Program-made: the position numbers and the translations under genes | Source: Collinsella sp. An268 | GTDB taxonomy: Bacteria > Actinomycetota > Coriobacteriia > Coriobacteriales > Coriobacteriaceae | Direction: 5' to 3' | DNA: 64,000 nt | NCBI RefSeq assembly: GCF_002159765.1 | Contig: NZ_NFJH01000007.1 | Location: 62,001 to 126,000, forward strand | The notes under the pieces: generated by a model | What the model saw: the letters and a program-made list of their open reading frames with translations, nothing else | Databases searched by the model: none | Told to the model about the DNA's origin: nothing | Part shown: positions 40,881-49,270 of the stretch, piece by piece | Numbering within the stretch: the stretch's first letter is position 1 | Layout of the letters: every line of letters starts with the position of its first letter

Positions 40881-42257
40881 ATGTTCAGCCCGTTTCGCGA
40901 CGAGCAGGGTCGGCCGCTCGGCCTTGCCGCCCTCACTTACGCCGACCTCGCCCAGCTTGCGACCATGGACGAGGGTTACGTGCTCGAGTTCAAGCGCTCG
41001 TTCGCCGCGAGCGTCAAGGCAAAGGTGCCCAAGATCATCGCCTCGTTTGCCAACTCGGGCGGCGGATGGCTCGTCATCGGCATCGCCGACGACGACCATG
41101 CCATCTGCCCGGTACCCAGGCTCTCGGCGGACTACAGTCAGATTATCGGCGAGCTCTGCCGGCGCCATGTTTCGCCCGCCCCGCCCTTCGACGTGCGCTT
41201 CATCGCCGATCCCAACAACGATGCGCAGGGCGTGGTCGTCGTGCGGGTGGACGAGGGCAGTTTTCCGCCGTACGTGGCCGACGGCATCGTGGAGATTCGC
41301 GAGGGCTCGACGTCGGGGCCGGCTACGGGCACCGCGCTCGTGGAGCTCTACGACAAGGCGATGCGGCGGCGCTCGCACATCGCCGAGTTCTGCCGGCGCA
41401 CGGTGTTCTTCGCCCGCCCGGTGCCGCTCTTTGACCTGTACCTCTACCGGATGGACGGCCCCTCGCGTGACGTGCCCTCGCGCGACGAGGTGAGCGCATG
41501 CGCCGCCGCCATGCGCCGCGCCTTTGCCGCCCAGAGGCTCGACTGCCATGTGCAGCATGCGCACGACTCGCTCATCTTCCGCACCTCGATCGCCTTCGAC
41601 GGCCTGGTGCCGCACTCGGCCATCGAGCTCTTTCCCGATGAGTCGATCAAGCTCACGGTTCCCGCCGTGCTCTGCGCGCCGGCCGAGCGGGCGGAGGCCC
41701 TGGCGTCGCTGCGCGCCGCCTGCGGTCCGCTGCTCGGCGGGGTGGGGGAGGCCGCCCTCGCGCAGGGGAGCTCTGCCGCTGAAGCGGGCCCTGCTCAAGG
41801 TGAGGGAGCGGTGTCGGGCGTCTCGCCCGCGGGCGGGGGCGCATCTGTGCCAGATGGCGCCCAGCCCCGCGTCATGTCCGCCTCCGACACGCTCCGCCGC
41901 GTCACGCGCATGGCGTCGCTGCTCGACCGTTATATCCGCGAGCGGGGCGGGCGATGGCAGGCGTATGCCGCCGCCTACGAGCTCGAGAACATGGCCGGTG
42001 TTCTTCTGTGGTCGCGCGACCCCCTCTATCTCGATTACGTACGGGGCCACGGCCCGCTCTTCTGCGGTACGACGGATTGCCGCAGCCGGGTGCGCTACCT
42101 CGATGACGGCGAGCACGACTCGTTTCGGGCGCGGCAGTTTGCGGGCAGCCATTTCTTCGAGGCGTGCGGCCTGCCGCTCGGCTCGCCCGATCCCGAGGAC
42201 AACGCGCTGGTCGATGCTCTGCTGCGCACCGAGCGCGGTGCCCGGCGCGGCGAGTGA
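40881..42257 (+). CDS. AlbA_2 (divergent AAA-4/Schlafen-core) domain protein
   Basis: 458 residues from ATG 40881 (AGGAGGTA upstream). Residues 20-150 form an AlbA_2 domain: EGYVLEFKRSFAASVKAKVPKIIAS, FANSGGGWLVIGIADDD, VVVVRVDEGSFPPYV. This domain is common in putative regulators and nucleic-acid-binding proteins related to Schlafen. The usual C-terminal winged helix cannot be recognised; the middle (180-300) is unassigned, followed by an Ala/Gly-rich block (about 300-335) and a C-terminal region with two Cys (FCGTTDCRSRVRYL). Monocistronic. Function unknown; could be regulatory or defence-related. Confidence 0.75.
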   Translation: MFSPFRDEQGRPLGLAALTYADLAQLATMDEGYVLEFKRSFAASVKAKVPKIIASFANSGGGWLVIGIADDDHAICPVPRLSADYSQIIGELCRRHVSPAPPFDVRFIADPNNDAQGVVVVRVDEGSFPPYVADGIVEIREGSTSGPATGTALVELYDKAMRRRSHIAEFCRRTVFFARPVPLFDLYLYRMDGPSRDVPSRDEVSACAAAMRRAFAAQRLDCHVQHAHDSLIFRTSIAFDGLVPHSAIELFPDESIKLTVPAVLCAPAERAEALASLRAACGPLLGGVGEAALAQGSSAAEAGPAQGEGAVSGVSPAGGGASVPDGAQPRVMSASDTLRRVTRMASLLDRYIRERGGRWQAYAAAYELENMAGVLLWSRDPLYLDYVRGHGPLFCGTTDCRSRVRYLDDGEHDSFRARQFAGSHFFEACGLPLGSPDPEDNALVDALLRTERGARRGE

Positions 42258-42463
42258 CGGAGCTGGGTGCGCAAGGGAGGCGCTGATGAATTCGGCCGGG
42301 GACGGCGACGCCGCCACGCGGGCTGCCGAGCGGTGCGCATCTTTGAGAATCCGCCCCGCGGCTGCCTGCTTTTCGTCGGATGGTGCCGCTCGGTGCCCCG
42401 CGCCCTGCCGGTTGTGCGATACTGTGACGCCGGAAATAAACCGGACGGCGCCGGGGGACGCAC

Positions 42464-43447
42464 GTGGATATTCTCATCATCATGGTCGTGGGCATGCTCG
42501 CGGGGCGCTTCGCGGTGCCCGAGCGCTTTCGGCCCTATAACGGCAAGCTGCAAACTGTCTGCACCTGCCTGCTCATCGGCTCTATGGGCGCCTCCATCGG
42601 CTCGGGGGAGGGCTTTCTCGCCAGCGTTGCCGCCTGGGGTGGCAAGAGCCTCGTTTTCTGCCTCATCCCCACGGCATGCTCTGTGGTGCTCGTCTACCTC
42701 CTGACCGCCCGCCTGCTCGACGCGCCCGCGCCAGGCTCCATTTCCTCCGCTTCCGCTTCTGCCGGGGGCGCAGTCGCCCCTGCCGCCGACCCCGCCGCTC
42801 CCGCGGCCGACCGTGCCGGCGGGAAGTCCAAGCTGCGCCTGCCCATCGATGGCATGGCGGTCGCCGCGCTCATCATGCTCGCTCTCGGCATCGCCCTCGG
42901 CGTGGCTGCGCCGGACAGCGCGCTCGTCCGCGTGCTGGGGGATGCGAGCGAGCCCGTGCTCTGGCTGCTCATGGCGCTTGTCGGCATCGGTGTCGGCATG
43001 CACCGCGGCCTGGTGGCGAGCATTCGCGAGCATCATCTCAAGATGCTCGTCATCCCGGCGGGCGTTGTCATCGGATCGCTCGTGGGCGGTGCGCTCGCGG
43101 CGCTCCCTCTCGGCTTCACGGTGCAGGAGGGCATGGCGGCGGCGAGCGGTCTGGGGTGGTACAGTCTCGCCGGGGTCACCATCGAGAACGCCGTGGGTGC
43201 CGAGCTCGGCGGCATCGCCTTTCTCGCCAATCTCATGCGGGAGCTGCTCTCGTTTTTCTGCATCCCCTGGATCGCGCGGTATCTGAACGGGTACGCCTGC
43301 ATCGCCGCCGGCGCCGCCACGAGCGAGGACACCACGCTCCCCATGATGATCCGCTATACCGACGAGCGCTGCGTGGTCTACTCCCTCATCAACGGCGTCA
43401 TCTGCTCGGCATGCGTGCCGGTGCTCATCGCCCTCTGCCTGGGTTAG
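42464..43447 (+). CDS. lysO: LysO-family (DUF340) lysine exporter
   Basis: 327 residues from GTG 42464 with a weak ribosome site (GGGGGA). Two-part membrane protein with about eight spans: MDILIIMVVGMLAGRF, FCLIPTACSVVLVYLL, then GMAVAALIMLALGIALGV, MALVGIGVGMHRGL, LVIPAGVVIGSLVGGAL, and the family motif GLGWYSLAGVTIENAVGAELGGIAFLANLMREL. E. coli LysO (YbjE) exports lysine and toxic analogues. An Ala/Pro/Ser-rich ~35-residue insertion separates the two halves (about 90-125). The 206 bp upstream hold a weak -10 (GATACT near 42418) and nothing else convincing. Confidence 0.88.
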   Translation: MDILIIMVVGMLAGRFAVPERFRPYNGKLQTVCTCLLIGSMGASIGSGEGFLASVAAWGGKSLVFCLIPTACSVVLVYLLTARLLDAPAPGSISSASASAGGAVAPAADPAAPAADRAGGKSKLRLPIDGMAVAALIMLALGIALGVAAPDSALVRVLGDASEPVLWLLMALVGIGVGMHRGLVASIREHHLKMLVIPAGVVIGSLVGGALAALPLGFTVQEGMAAASGLGWYSLAGVTIENAVGAELGGIAFLANLMRELLSFFCIPWIARYLNGYACIAAGAATSEDTTLPMMIRYTDERCVVYSLINGVICSACVPVLIALCLG

Positions 43448-43469
43448 CGCGTCTTTGGCGAGCGCTGGT

Positions 43470-43740
43470 ACATCACCGTGCACATTGCTGCGTACATAGC
43501 CGCGTACATTGCGAGCCCTTTTGCCGGGGCGCCGGTGCAATATGGCCCGCAATGCACCCGGAAATGCGCTGCAGAGGAGAAAACGGACCCGGGAGTACAT
43601 TGCAAGGGGAAATGTACAGCCCGCCACCTGCGGTTCTGTCGACCGTACATTCGCGGGTTCATTGCCGGGCTCATTGCCGCGAGAAATGTCCCGAGGCCCG
43701 GGCAAAACGCGCGGCAATGAACCCGCGAATGTACGGTGGG
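43470..43740 (+). repeat. structured three-hairpin element, copy 1
   Basis: Noncoding stretch after lysO built from hairpins bounded by GTACATT and AATGTAC: H1 43504-43557 (GTACATTGC/GCAATGCAC), H2 43595-43617 (GTACATT/AATGTAC, eight-base to nine-base loop), H3 43642-43667 / 43712-43737, a perfect 26-bp stem starting ACCGTACATTCGCG with a 44-base loop. The same element occurs in inverse orientation at 63178-63434, with the H3 loop nearly identical and the H3 stem changed at three positions with matching changes in the other arm. Could be a noncoding RNA or a MITE-like mobile unit. Confidence 0.85.
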
Positions 43741-43827
43741 GCCGCGGGGCCGCTGACGGGGCGGCAGGTGCCGATGAAGCGACGCGGCTACCGCGGCATG
43801 GCTGCCGGGTCGATGGCGCGGGGCTGA

Positions 43828-43968
43828 ATCGACGGGGAAGCGTTACCTTCGGCAGGCCTCTGCAAACGCTTGCGCGAGCGCGAGCTCGGCCGCCGCGTCA
43901 CGGGGGTGGTCGGTCTGGGCTTCGCGCTCATCGTGGCGGCATGTCTTTTGTACCTTGTCATCGTCTAG
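43828..43968 (+). pseudogene. possible remnant or tiny membrane protein
   Basis: An open stretch without ATG (a TTG at about 43876 is the only internal start) reads KRLRERELGRRVTGVVG then a hydrophobic segment LGFALIVAACLLYLVIV and a stop at 43966-43968. The charged segment followed by one clean membrane span looks protein-like, unlike the surroundings. It may be the C-terminal relic of a lost gene or a ~30-residue membrane peptide. No ribosome site was identified. Confidence 0.3.
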
Positions 43969-44050
43969 GCGAGCCGGCTTCGCGCGAGGTTGCGCGAGGA
44001 GCTGCTGCTGTCTTCGTTGGTGCGCAGGGTGCACGCCCGTGCTATAAGAA

Positions 44051-44097
44051 GGAAAAAAAAGAGAGACCCTCTACCTGCACGTAGGTAGAGGGTCTCT
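44051..44097 (-). terminator. rho-independent terminator of ssrA
   Basis: 15-bp perfect stem AGAGACCCTCTACCT (44062-44076) with 44083-44097, six-base loop, and on the minus strand a run of eight T (A-run at 44053-44060). Confidence 0.95.
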
Positions 44098-44145
44098 TAC
44101 AAGGCGGAGGCGCTCCGAAGAGCACGGTTCGCCCACATGCTGCGT

Positions 44146-44513
44146 TGGTGGAGGCGCGGAGAATCGAACTCCGGTCCACGAAAGCCCCCTGATCGGCATC
44201 TCCAGGCTCAGTCGCTGGTTTGATCTCGGACGCGTTGCGCGCAGCGACACGCTCGCGGCATCCCAACCGGTTCGGTCTTAGCCCGCGCCATACCGATTAC
44301 GTGCGCGGGAGCATTCCCCTGAAATGACACCGCACCCGGGGCGGGGAAATCCCGGGATTGGCGTGCCAGCTATAAACTAAGCGGCAAGAGCCAGCTGGGG
44401 CTCGTAAGAAGAGTTCTTGTCAATTCATTTTGACGGTACCCCTGTTTAACGTGGCGAGGAGACCACGGCCTGCTTCCTCTCTCAGAGCTATCGCGTCGAA
44501 ACCAGTCGCCCCC
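44146..44513 (-). ncRNA. ssrA: tmRNA (transfer-messenger RNA)
   Basis: One-piece tmRNA of 368 nt. The 5' end GGGGGCGACTGGTTTCGACG (44513 downward) pairs with the 3' end CGCCTCC-A-CCA (CCA at 44148-44146) to form the acceptor stem; the T-arm reads GGAGTTCGATTCTCC. The tag frame near 44400 reads DKNSSYEPQLALAA and stop TAG, preceded by the alanine charged on the tmRNA. Rescues stalled ribosomes and marks the product for proteolysis. Has its own promoter and a strong terminator. The resume codon is taken as GAC; that choice is inference. Confidence 0.97.
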
Positions 44514-44540
44514 ATCACAAGAGACTGCCGGCGTCCCCAC

Positions 44541-44569
44541 CAGATAGGCGAGGCCATCGACCTTGTCAA
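44541..44569 (-). promoter_or_regulatory. promoter of ssrA
   Basis: On the minus strand TTGACA (44569-44564), 17-bp spacer, TATCTG (44546-44541), about 28 bp upstream of the mature tmRNA 5' end, leaving a short precursor leader. Confidence 0.7.
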
Positions 44570-44778
44570 TGTTCCCATCGCGCGACACGCAATCGAATCG
44601 CGCTGACATTTCATCATACCACAAGATGGTCCGGTGCATGCGCGCGGCCGTCTCGCGCGGTGCCGGCGGGGTTGCGGTGCGCACGTTTCGGGGCAAATCG
44701 ACACAAGAGGGCCTGACAGGCGTCGCACCATTGGGGTACAAGAAGCGCGTTAGTCTGCGTATGGCAAAGGAGCGCATC

Positions 44779-45660
44779 ATGACGACGGCTGCGGGTACCA
44801 CGGGCAAGACGGCTCTCGTGTTGGAGGGCGGCAGCTTCCGCTGCCAGTTTACGGCGGGTGTGCTCGACGTGCTGATGGAGAACGGCATCACGTTCGACGC
44901 GTGCTACGGCGTGTCGGCGGGCACCCTCTGCGGCCTCAACTTCAAGTCCCATCAGATCGGTCGCGCCAACCGCGTGAACCTCGCCTTCTGCAACGACAGC
45001 CGCTACATGGGCTCGCGCGCCGTCGCACAGTCGGGGAGCCTCGTGGGCTACGACTTTATGCTCTATGACGTGCAGGACCGCATCGACCCGTTTGACACGC
45101 AGGCCTATCTCGCCAACCCTATGCCGCTCTTTGCCACCGTCTCGGACATCGTCTTCGGCACGCCCGCGTATCTGGAGGTTAAGGACCCGATCCTCGACAT
45201 CGACGCGGTGCGGGCCTCGACGTCGATGCCGCTCGTGACCCCTCCGGTCGAGATACAGGGGCATTTCTACCTCGACGGGGGCATTACCGACTCGGTTCCG
45301 GTGGAGCGGGCGCTCGAGCACGACGGCTATAGCCGGGCGCTCGTGGTGCTCACGCAGGACCGCTCTTACGTTAAGGGCCCCTACGATCTCATGCGCGCGG
45401 CCCGAGCGCGCTATGGCGAGTACCCGTATTTCCTGGACGCGCTCGAGAACCGTCACGAGCGCTACAACGAGCAGCGCGCTCACATCGACGCCTATGAGGA
45501 GGAGGGTCGCGCCCTGGTGGTGGCGCCGCCCACGCCGGTTGAGGTCGGCCATGTGGAGCGCAATCCGGAGAAGCTCCTCACCCTCTACATCCAGGGTCGC
45601 CAGGAGGCGCAGCGCCTTCTGGGGAGCATTCGGGAGTTTGTTCACCAGAATCATGCATGA
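44779..45660 (+). CDS. patatin-like phospholipase family protein
   Basis: 293 residues from ATG 44779 (AAAGGAG upstream; in-frame ATG 44761 is an alternative). Ser-Asp dyad lipid acyl hydrolase: oxyanion motif LEGGSFRCQFTAGVLD, nucleophile Ser in YGVSAGTLCG, catalytic Asp in YLDGGITDSVP. Of the YjjU/RssA-like short bacterial class, intracellular, no signal peptide. Probable lysophospholipase or esterase. Divergent from ssrA with a 265-bp shared spacer. Confidence 0.9.
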   Translation: MTTAAGTTGKTALVLEGGSFRCQFTAGVLDVLMENGITFDACYGVSAGTLCGLNFKSHQIGRANRVNLAFCNDSRYMGSRAVAQSGSLVGYDFMLYDVQDRIDPFDTQAYLANPMPLFATVSDIVFGTPAYLEVKDPILDIDAVRASTSMPLVTPPVEIQGHFYLDGGITDSVPVERALEHDGYSRALVVLTQDRSYVKGPYDLMRAARARYGEYPYFLDALENRHERYNEQRAHIDAYEEEGRALVVAPPTPVEVGHVERNPEKLLTLYIQGRQEAQRLLGSIREFVHQNHA

Positions 45661-45696
45661 CATGCGGAGACTCTGAGAATGACCAGCGGTTGACGG

Positions 45697-45724
45697 TTGA
45701 CGGCGGAGCGTAGGGCGGTATACT
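45697..45724 (+). promoter_or_regulatory. promoter of rplM-rpsI
   Basis: TTGACG (45697-45702), 16-bp spacer, TATACT (45719-45724), giving a leader of about 60 nt before rplM. A second TTGACG at 45690 overlaps. Confidence 0.7.
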
Positions 45725-45789
45725 CGACAAGTTACTTTTCAGAGCCCCGTGAATCTCTGTCAAGACACGTAACTGTTGGAGGAGTCCAA

Positions 45790-46233
45790 GTGATTTCTAA
45801 GTCGACTCACTACGCCAAGCAGGGTGAGGTCCAGCGCAACTGGGTTCTCATCGATGCCGAGGGTGCCGTGCTGGGCCGTCTTGCCACCCAGATCGCCATG
45901 ATCCTGCGTGGTAAGAACAAGCCTCAGTTCACCCCCAATTCCGACTGCGGCGACTTTGTGGTGGTCATCAACGCCGATAAGGTCCAGCTTACCGGCAACA
46001 AGGCCGCTCACAAGACCTACTATCGTCACAGCGGTTGGAACGGCGGCCTCAAGGCGGAGAGCTTCCGCGCCGCTATGGAGAAGCACCCCGAGCAGGTCAT
46101 CGAGCGCGCCGTCCGCGGCATGCTCCCCAAGACCACGCTCGGCCGCAAGCAGCTGACCAAGCTCAAGGTCTATGCTGGCACCGAGCATCCCCATGCTGCC
46201 CAGAACCCCGTCAAGATCGAGCTGGAGGCGTAA
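45790..46233 (+). CDS. rplM: 50S ribosomal protein L13 (uL13)
   Basis: 147 residues from GTG 45790, supported by TTGGAGGAG and by the family N-terminus ([21 protein letters not shown]). Core motifs [47 protein letters not shown]. Early 23S rRNA-binding protein. Usual pair with rpsI, three bases apart. Confidence 0.97.
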   Translation: MISKSTHYAKQGEVQRNWVLIDAEGAVLGRLATQIAMILRGKNKPQFTPNSDCGDFVVVINADKVQLTGNKAAHKTYYRHSGWNGGLKAESFRAAMEKHPEQVIERAVRGMLPKTTLGRKQLTKLKVYAGTEHPHAAQNPVKIELEA

Positions 46234-46236
46234 ACC

Positions 46237-46632
46237 ATGGCTGAGAACTCCGTTGTCTACCAGGGCACCGGCCGTCGCAAGAATGCCGTGGCCCGTGTCC
46301 GTCTCGTCCCCGGCACCGGCAAGGTGACCGTCAACAAGCGTGACGCTCTCGAGTACTTCGGTCGCAAGAACCTGCTCGACGACGCGCTCGCTCCCTTCAA
46401 GGTGACCGACACCCAGGGTGCCTTCGATGTCATCGCCCTCTGCGATGGCGGCGGCATCTCCGGTCAGGCCGGCGCCCTTCGCCTGGGCATCGCCCGCGCG
46501 CTTCTCGATGCCGGCGATTACCGCGCCGACCTCAAGCGTGCCGGCTTCCTCACGCGCGATGCGCGCGTGGTCGAGCGCAAGAAGTACGGTCTCAAGAAGG
46601 CCCGTCGCGCTCCCCAGTTCTCCAAGCGCTAA
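46237..46632 (+). CDS. rpsI: 30S ribosomal protein S9 (uS9)
   Basis: 131 residues. [41 protein letters not shown], and the C-terminal tail [11 protein letters not shown] that reaches the ribosomal P site. Co-transcribed with rplM and followed by a terminator. Confidence 0.98.
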   Translation: MAENSVVYQGTGRRKNAVARVRLVPGTGKVTVNKRDALEYFGRKNLLDDALAPFKVTDTQGAFDVIALCDGGGISGQAGALRLGIARALLDAGDYRADLKRAGFLTRDARVVERKKYGLKKARRAPQFSKR

Positions 46633-46660
46633 TCCGCACGAGACATCGCTGGTTGTATGC

Positions 46661-46690
46661 GGGGCCGCCTTTGGGCGGTCCCGTTTTTTT
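46661..46690 (+). terminator. terminator after rpsI
   Basis: GGGGCCGCC (46661-46669) pairs with GGCGGTCCC (46674-46682, one G-U), followed by GTTTTTTT. Confidence 0.92.
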
Positions 46691-46793
46691 GTGCCATCTC
46701 CATCTGTTTTTCTTTAGAAAAGTTCTCCTAGCCGGTGTTGGCTCCAGCCTGTGCATCTGCGCCGCGCAAAGGTGGATGGCGAGGACGATAGAC

Positions 46794-46809
46794 ACCCCAA
46801 ATTGGGGTA
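46794..46809 (+). promoter_or_regulatory. ACCCCAA/TTGGGGT palindrome before PTS IIA gene
   Basis: A perfect 16-bp palindrome (7-bp arms, AA centre) 49 bp upstream of the IIA start. Probable operator or promoter-associated site; the binding protein is unknown. Confidence 0.5.
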
Positions 46810-46858
46810 CCATTGAGACGTAACCGAAGGCGGATGCGTCGAGTGGGAAAGGGGGATC

Positions 46859-47356
46859 ATGTTCAGCCGTTTTCTGAGTTCGCTATCATCGCGGAGTAAG
46901 AGCGAGGTGCTTCTGGCGCCTTTGGCTGGTACCGTGATACCGCTTTCCGAGGTGCGCGATTCGACGTTCTCCTCGGGGGCGCTGGGCGATGGCGTGGCCA
47001 TACGTCCCACGGGCACCACGGTGGTCGCCCCGGCAGACGGTAAGGTAAAGGCGATATTCCCCACGGGGCACGCGGTCGCCTTGCATACCGATAACGGCCT
47101 CGATGTCCTGATCCACCTTGGGCTTGACACCTATAAGCTGGAGGGCCGTCATTTTACGGTCCATGCGCAAGTGGGCGATACGGTCAAATGCGGCGACGTG
47201 CTCATCGAGTTCGATCGGGACGCCATTCTGGCTGAGGGTTATGATCTGACCGCGCCGATTCTCATCTGCAACGCGGTCGAGTTCTCTAGCATCAAAGGTA
47301 GCGTGGGAGAGACGGTCCATGAGCTCGACAAGCTTATGACGGCTCGAGAACGATAG
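46859..47356 (+). CDS. PTS glucose-family IIA protein (Crr-like)
   Basis: 165 residues. Soluble phosphocarrier: phosphorylated His86 in VLIHLGLDTYKLEG and partner His71 in TGHAVALHTDNG, as in EIIA-Glc (15-residue spacing as in E. coli His75/His90). VLLAPLAGTVIPLSEVRD and VVAPADGKVKAIF complete the fold. Stand-alone, so it can serve several IIBC permeases and possibly regulate other uptake. Next to nagB, which points to N-acetylglucosamine or glucose uptake. AAAGGGGG precedes the ATG. Confidence 0.95.
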   Translation: MFSRFLSSLSSRSKSEVLLAPLAGTVIPLSEVRDSTFSSGALGDGVAIRPTGTTVVAPADGKVKAIFPTGHAVALHTDNGLDVLIHLGLDTYKLEGRHFTVHAQVGDTVKCGDVLIEFDRDAILAEGYDLTAPILICNAVEFSSIKGSVGETVHELDKLMTARER

Positions 47357-47428
47357 GTGGGGTAACGGGCGGCGCACGTCACGGCGGGTGCCGCTTTTGG
47401 TAGATAGCTCTTTGAAAGGGGCCGCGCT

Positions 47429-48163
47429 ATGAAGATCGTTCGTGCTCGTGATTACGATGATATGAGCCGCAAGGTTGCCAATATCATCTCCGCTCAGGTT
47501 ATCCTGAAGCCCGATTGCGTGCTGGGCCTGGCTACGGGTTCCACCCCCATCGGCGCGTACAAGCAGCTCGCCGAGTGGAACCACAAGGGCGACTGCGACT
47601 TCTCCCAGGTCTCGACCTACAACCTCGATGAGTATCGCGGTCTTTCGCACGATGACCCGCAGAGCTACCACTATTTCATGAAGACCAACTTCTTCGACCA
47701 TGTGAACATCGACCAGTCCCGCACCCATGTGCCGGACGGCTCCAACCCCGATGCCGAGGCCGCGTGCAAGGAGTACGACCGCATCGTGGCCGAGGCCGGG
47801 TATCCCGACCTGCAGCTGCTGGGCATCGGTAACAACGGTCACATCGGCTTCAACGAGCCCGACGATCACTTCTCCAAGGGCACGCACTGCGTCGACCTCA
47901 CCGAGTCGACGATTCAGGCGAACAGCCGCCTGTTCGATCGCATCGAGGACGTGCCGCGCCAGGCGTACACCATGGGCGTGCAGACCATTATGTTCGCCAA
48001 GATGATTGTCATCGCCGCAAACGGCCCCGCCAAGGCGCAGGCCGTCTACGACATGTGCTATGGTCCCGTGACGCCCAAGTGCCCGGCCTCTATCCTGCAG
48101 CTGCACGATAACGTGGTGGTTGTTGCCGACGAGGCGGCGCTCGCGCTCTGCCCCAAGGAGTAG
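47429..48163 (+). CDS. nagB: glucosamine-6-phosphate deaminase
   Basis: 244 residues. Converts glucosamine-6-phosphate to fructose-6-phosphate and ammonia. Family motifs: LGLATGSTPIGAYKQL, YNLDEYRGLSHDDPQSYHYFM, LLGIGNNGHIGFNEP (catalytic His loop), and the C-terminal SILQLHDNVVVVADE. Normal length. 72 bp after the PTS IIA gene and probably on the same transcript; nagA is not in the window. Confidence 0.97.
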   Translation: MKIVRARDYDDMSRKVANIISAQVILKPDCVLGLATGSTPIGAYKQLAEWNHKGDCDFSQVSTYNLDEYRGLSHDDPQSYHYFMKTNFFDHVNIDQSRTHVPDGSNPDAEAACKEYDRIVAEAGYPDLQLLGIGNNGHIGFNEPDDHFSKGTHCVDLTESTIQANSRLFDRIEDVPRQAYTMGVQTIMFAKMIVIAANGPAKAQAVYDMCYGPVTPKCPASILQLHDNVVVVADEAALALCPKE

Positions 48164-48244
48164 CGCGGGGTGCTGCGTGCTTGAATCGCGCAGGCGCCGG
48201 CTCTGCGTCTGATGCAGACGCGCCGGATCAGAAACCAGACGATG

Positions 48245-48275
48245 AGGGCGGTCCGTATGCTCGGGCCGCCCTTTC
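48245..48275 (+). terminator. terminator after nagB
   Basis: AGGGCGGTCCG (48245-48255) pairs with CGGGCCGCCCT (48262-48272, one G-U), followed by TT. Confidence 0.75.
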
Positions 48276-48334
48276 GCGTTGCGTGGCGGCGTTGCCGCGC
48301 TCCGCTGGCGCGGCGTACGCTGTGCCAGCGGGCC

Positions 48335-49183
48335 TTACCACGTGCCGACGAGCACCTCGGCCTCGACGGTCGCCCGCGTGAGACCCGACCAATCGATGGC
48401 GGCGGCGTCGACCGAGAACAGAAGCGGCGTCATGGCGATGAGCGCATCGCGCACCTTAGGCGTGAGCGCGAGGGTATGGGAGACCGTCGTGCGGCTGATA
48501 AGCCTGCACGATGCGGCAAAATGGTCGATGACGCGCCGGTTGGAGTATGCGCTGTGGCGCAGCTGGTCGGCGGCGAGCTCGCGCACCTCGTGCAGGTGAT
48601 GCGCCGTGGGGACGACCTTGATGACGCACCCGCCGGGGGCGAGCACGCGCCGGAACTCCCCGTAGTGTGCGGGTGAGAACACGTCGATGACAGCGTCGAT
48701 GGCTCCGTCCTGCACGGGAATGGCGGCAAGGTCGGCCACAAACCAGAGGATGCCGTCCTCGGCGTTTTGCCCTGCGGCGAGCTGTATGGAATCGCGCGAG
48801 ATGTCGAAGGCGCACACCGCGGCGCCCGTACGGCGCACGGCCTCGGCGAAATAGCCCTCGCCGCAGCCGGCGTCGAGGACGCGCAGCGGTTGGCCAGATG
48901 AGGGCGACCTCTCGGCGAGCGCCGTGACGACAGCTTGGGCCACCGGGGCATAGAGGCCGCTTGCAAACACGCGTCGACGCTGCTCAAATGAGGAGCGGTC
49001 GTACGCGTCGTGCGCATGGGCGCCGCGGAGAAGGTTGACGTAGCCCTGGCGGGCGATGTCGAAGCGGTGCCCGTGGGCGCAGGCGAGGCATGTGCCCTCG
49101 CGTGAGACGGGCTGCTTGCAGATGGGGCATGCGAGTACCTGCGCGCATGCGTCAAAACGGTGCAGTTTACGTTGGTCCATCAT
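48335..49183 (-). CDS. 23S rRNA (guanine-N1)-methyltransferase, RlmA family
   Basis: 282 residues. N-terminal zinc finger ACPICKQPVSREGTCLACAHGH followed by RFDIARQGYVNLLRG, the RlmA signature, then a SAM-binding methyltransferase domain (RVLDAGCGEGYFAEAV, motif I; VIDVFSPAHYGEFRRVLAPGG). Methylates G745 or G748 of 23S rRNA; the G748 enzyme gives tylosin resistance. Which of the two applies here is not decided by eye. ATG at 49183 follows AAAGGG. Confidence 0.88.
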   Translation of the reverse strand: MMDQRKLHRFDACAQVLACPICKQPVSREGTCLACAHGHRFDIARQGYVNLLRGAHAHDAYDRSSFEQRRRVFASGLYAPVAQAVVTALAERSPSSGQPLRVLDAGCGEGYFAEAVRRTGAAVCAFDISRDSIQLAAGQNAEDGILWFVADLAAIPVQDGAIDAVIDVFSPAHYGEFRRVLAPGGCVIKVVPTAHHLHEVRELAADQLRHSAYSNRRVIDHFAASCRLISRTTVSHTLALTPKVRDALIAMTPLLFSVDAAAIDWSGLTRATVEAEVLVGTW

Positions 49184-49270
49184 GCCCTTTCGGCTTACCG
49201 TGTCAGGCCGCTACCGCAGGCCGTATGCAGCAGTATAGCCAACGGGACGGCGTGGGGTGACGTGCGCGTG

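Noticed and set aside
42286-42540. 85-residue frame with a good ribosome site (AAGGGAGG) before lysO
   Set aside because: Arg/Ala/His-rich product, its second half overlaps the lysO coding start in another frame, and no known family is recognisable. A leader peptide cannot be excluded.
43470-43740. CRISPR-like array from repeated GTACATT motifs
   Set aside because: The repeats are short, alternate in orientation and form hairpins; there are no regular spacers or cas genes.
43509-44084. 191-residue and other frames through the structured element sharing GPGKTRGN with frames at 62-63 kb
   Set aside because: The similarity is caused by the duplicated noncoding hairpin element, read on opposite strands; the frames have no start signals or composition of a protein.
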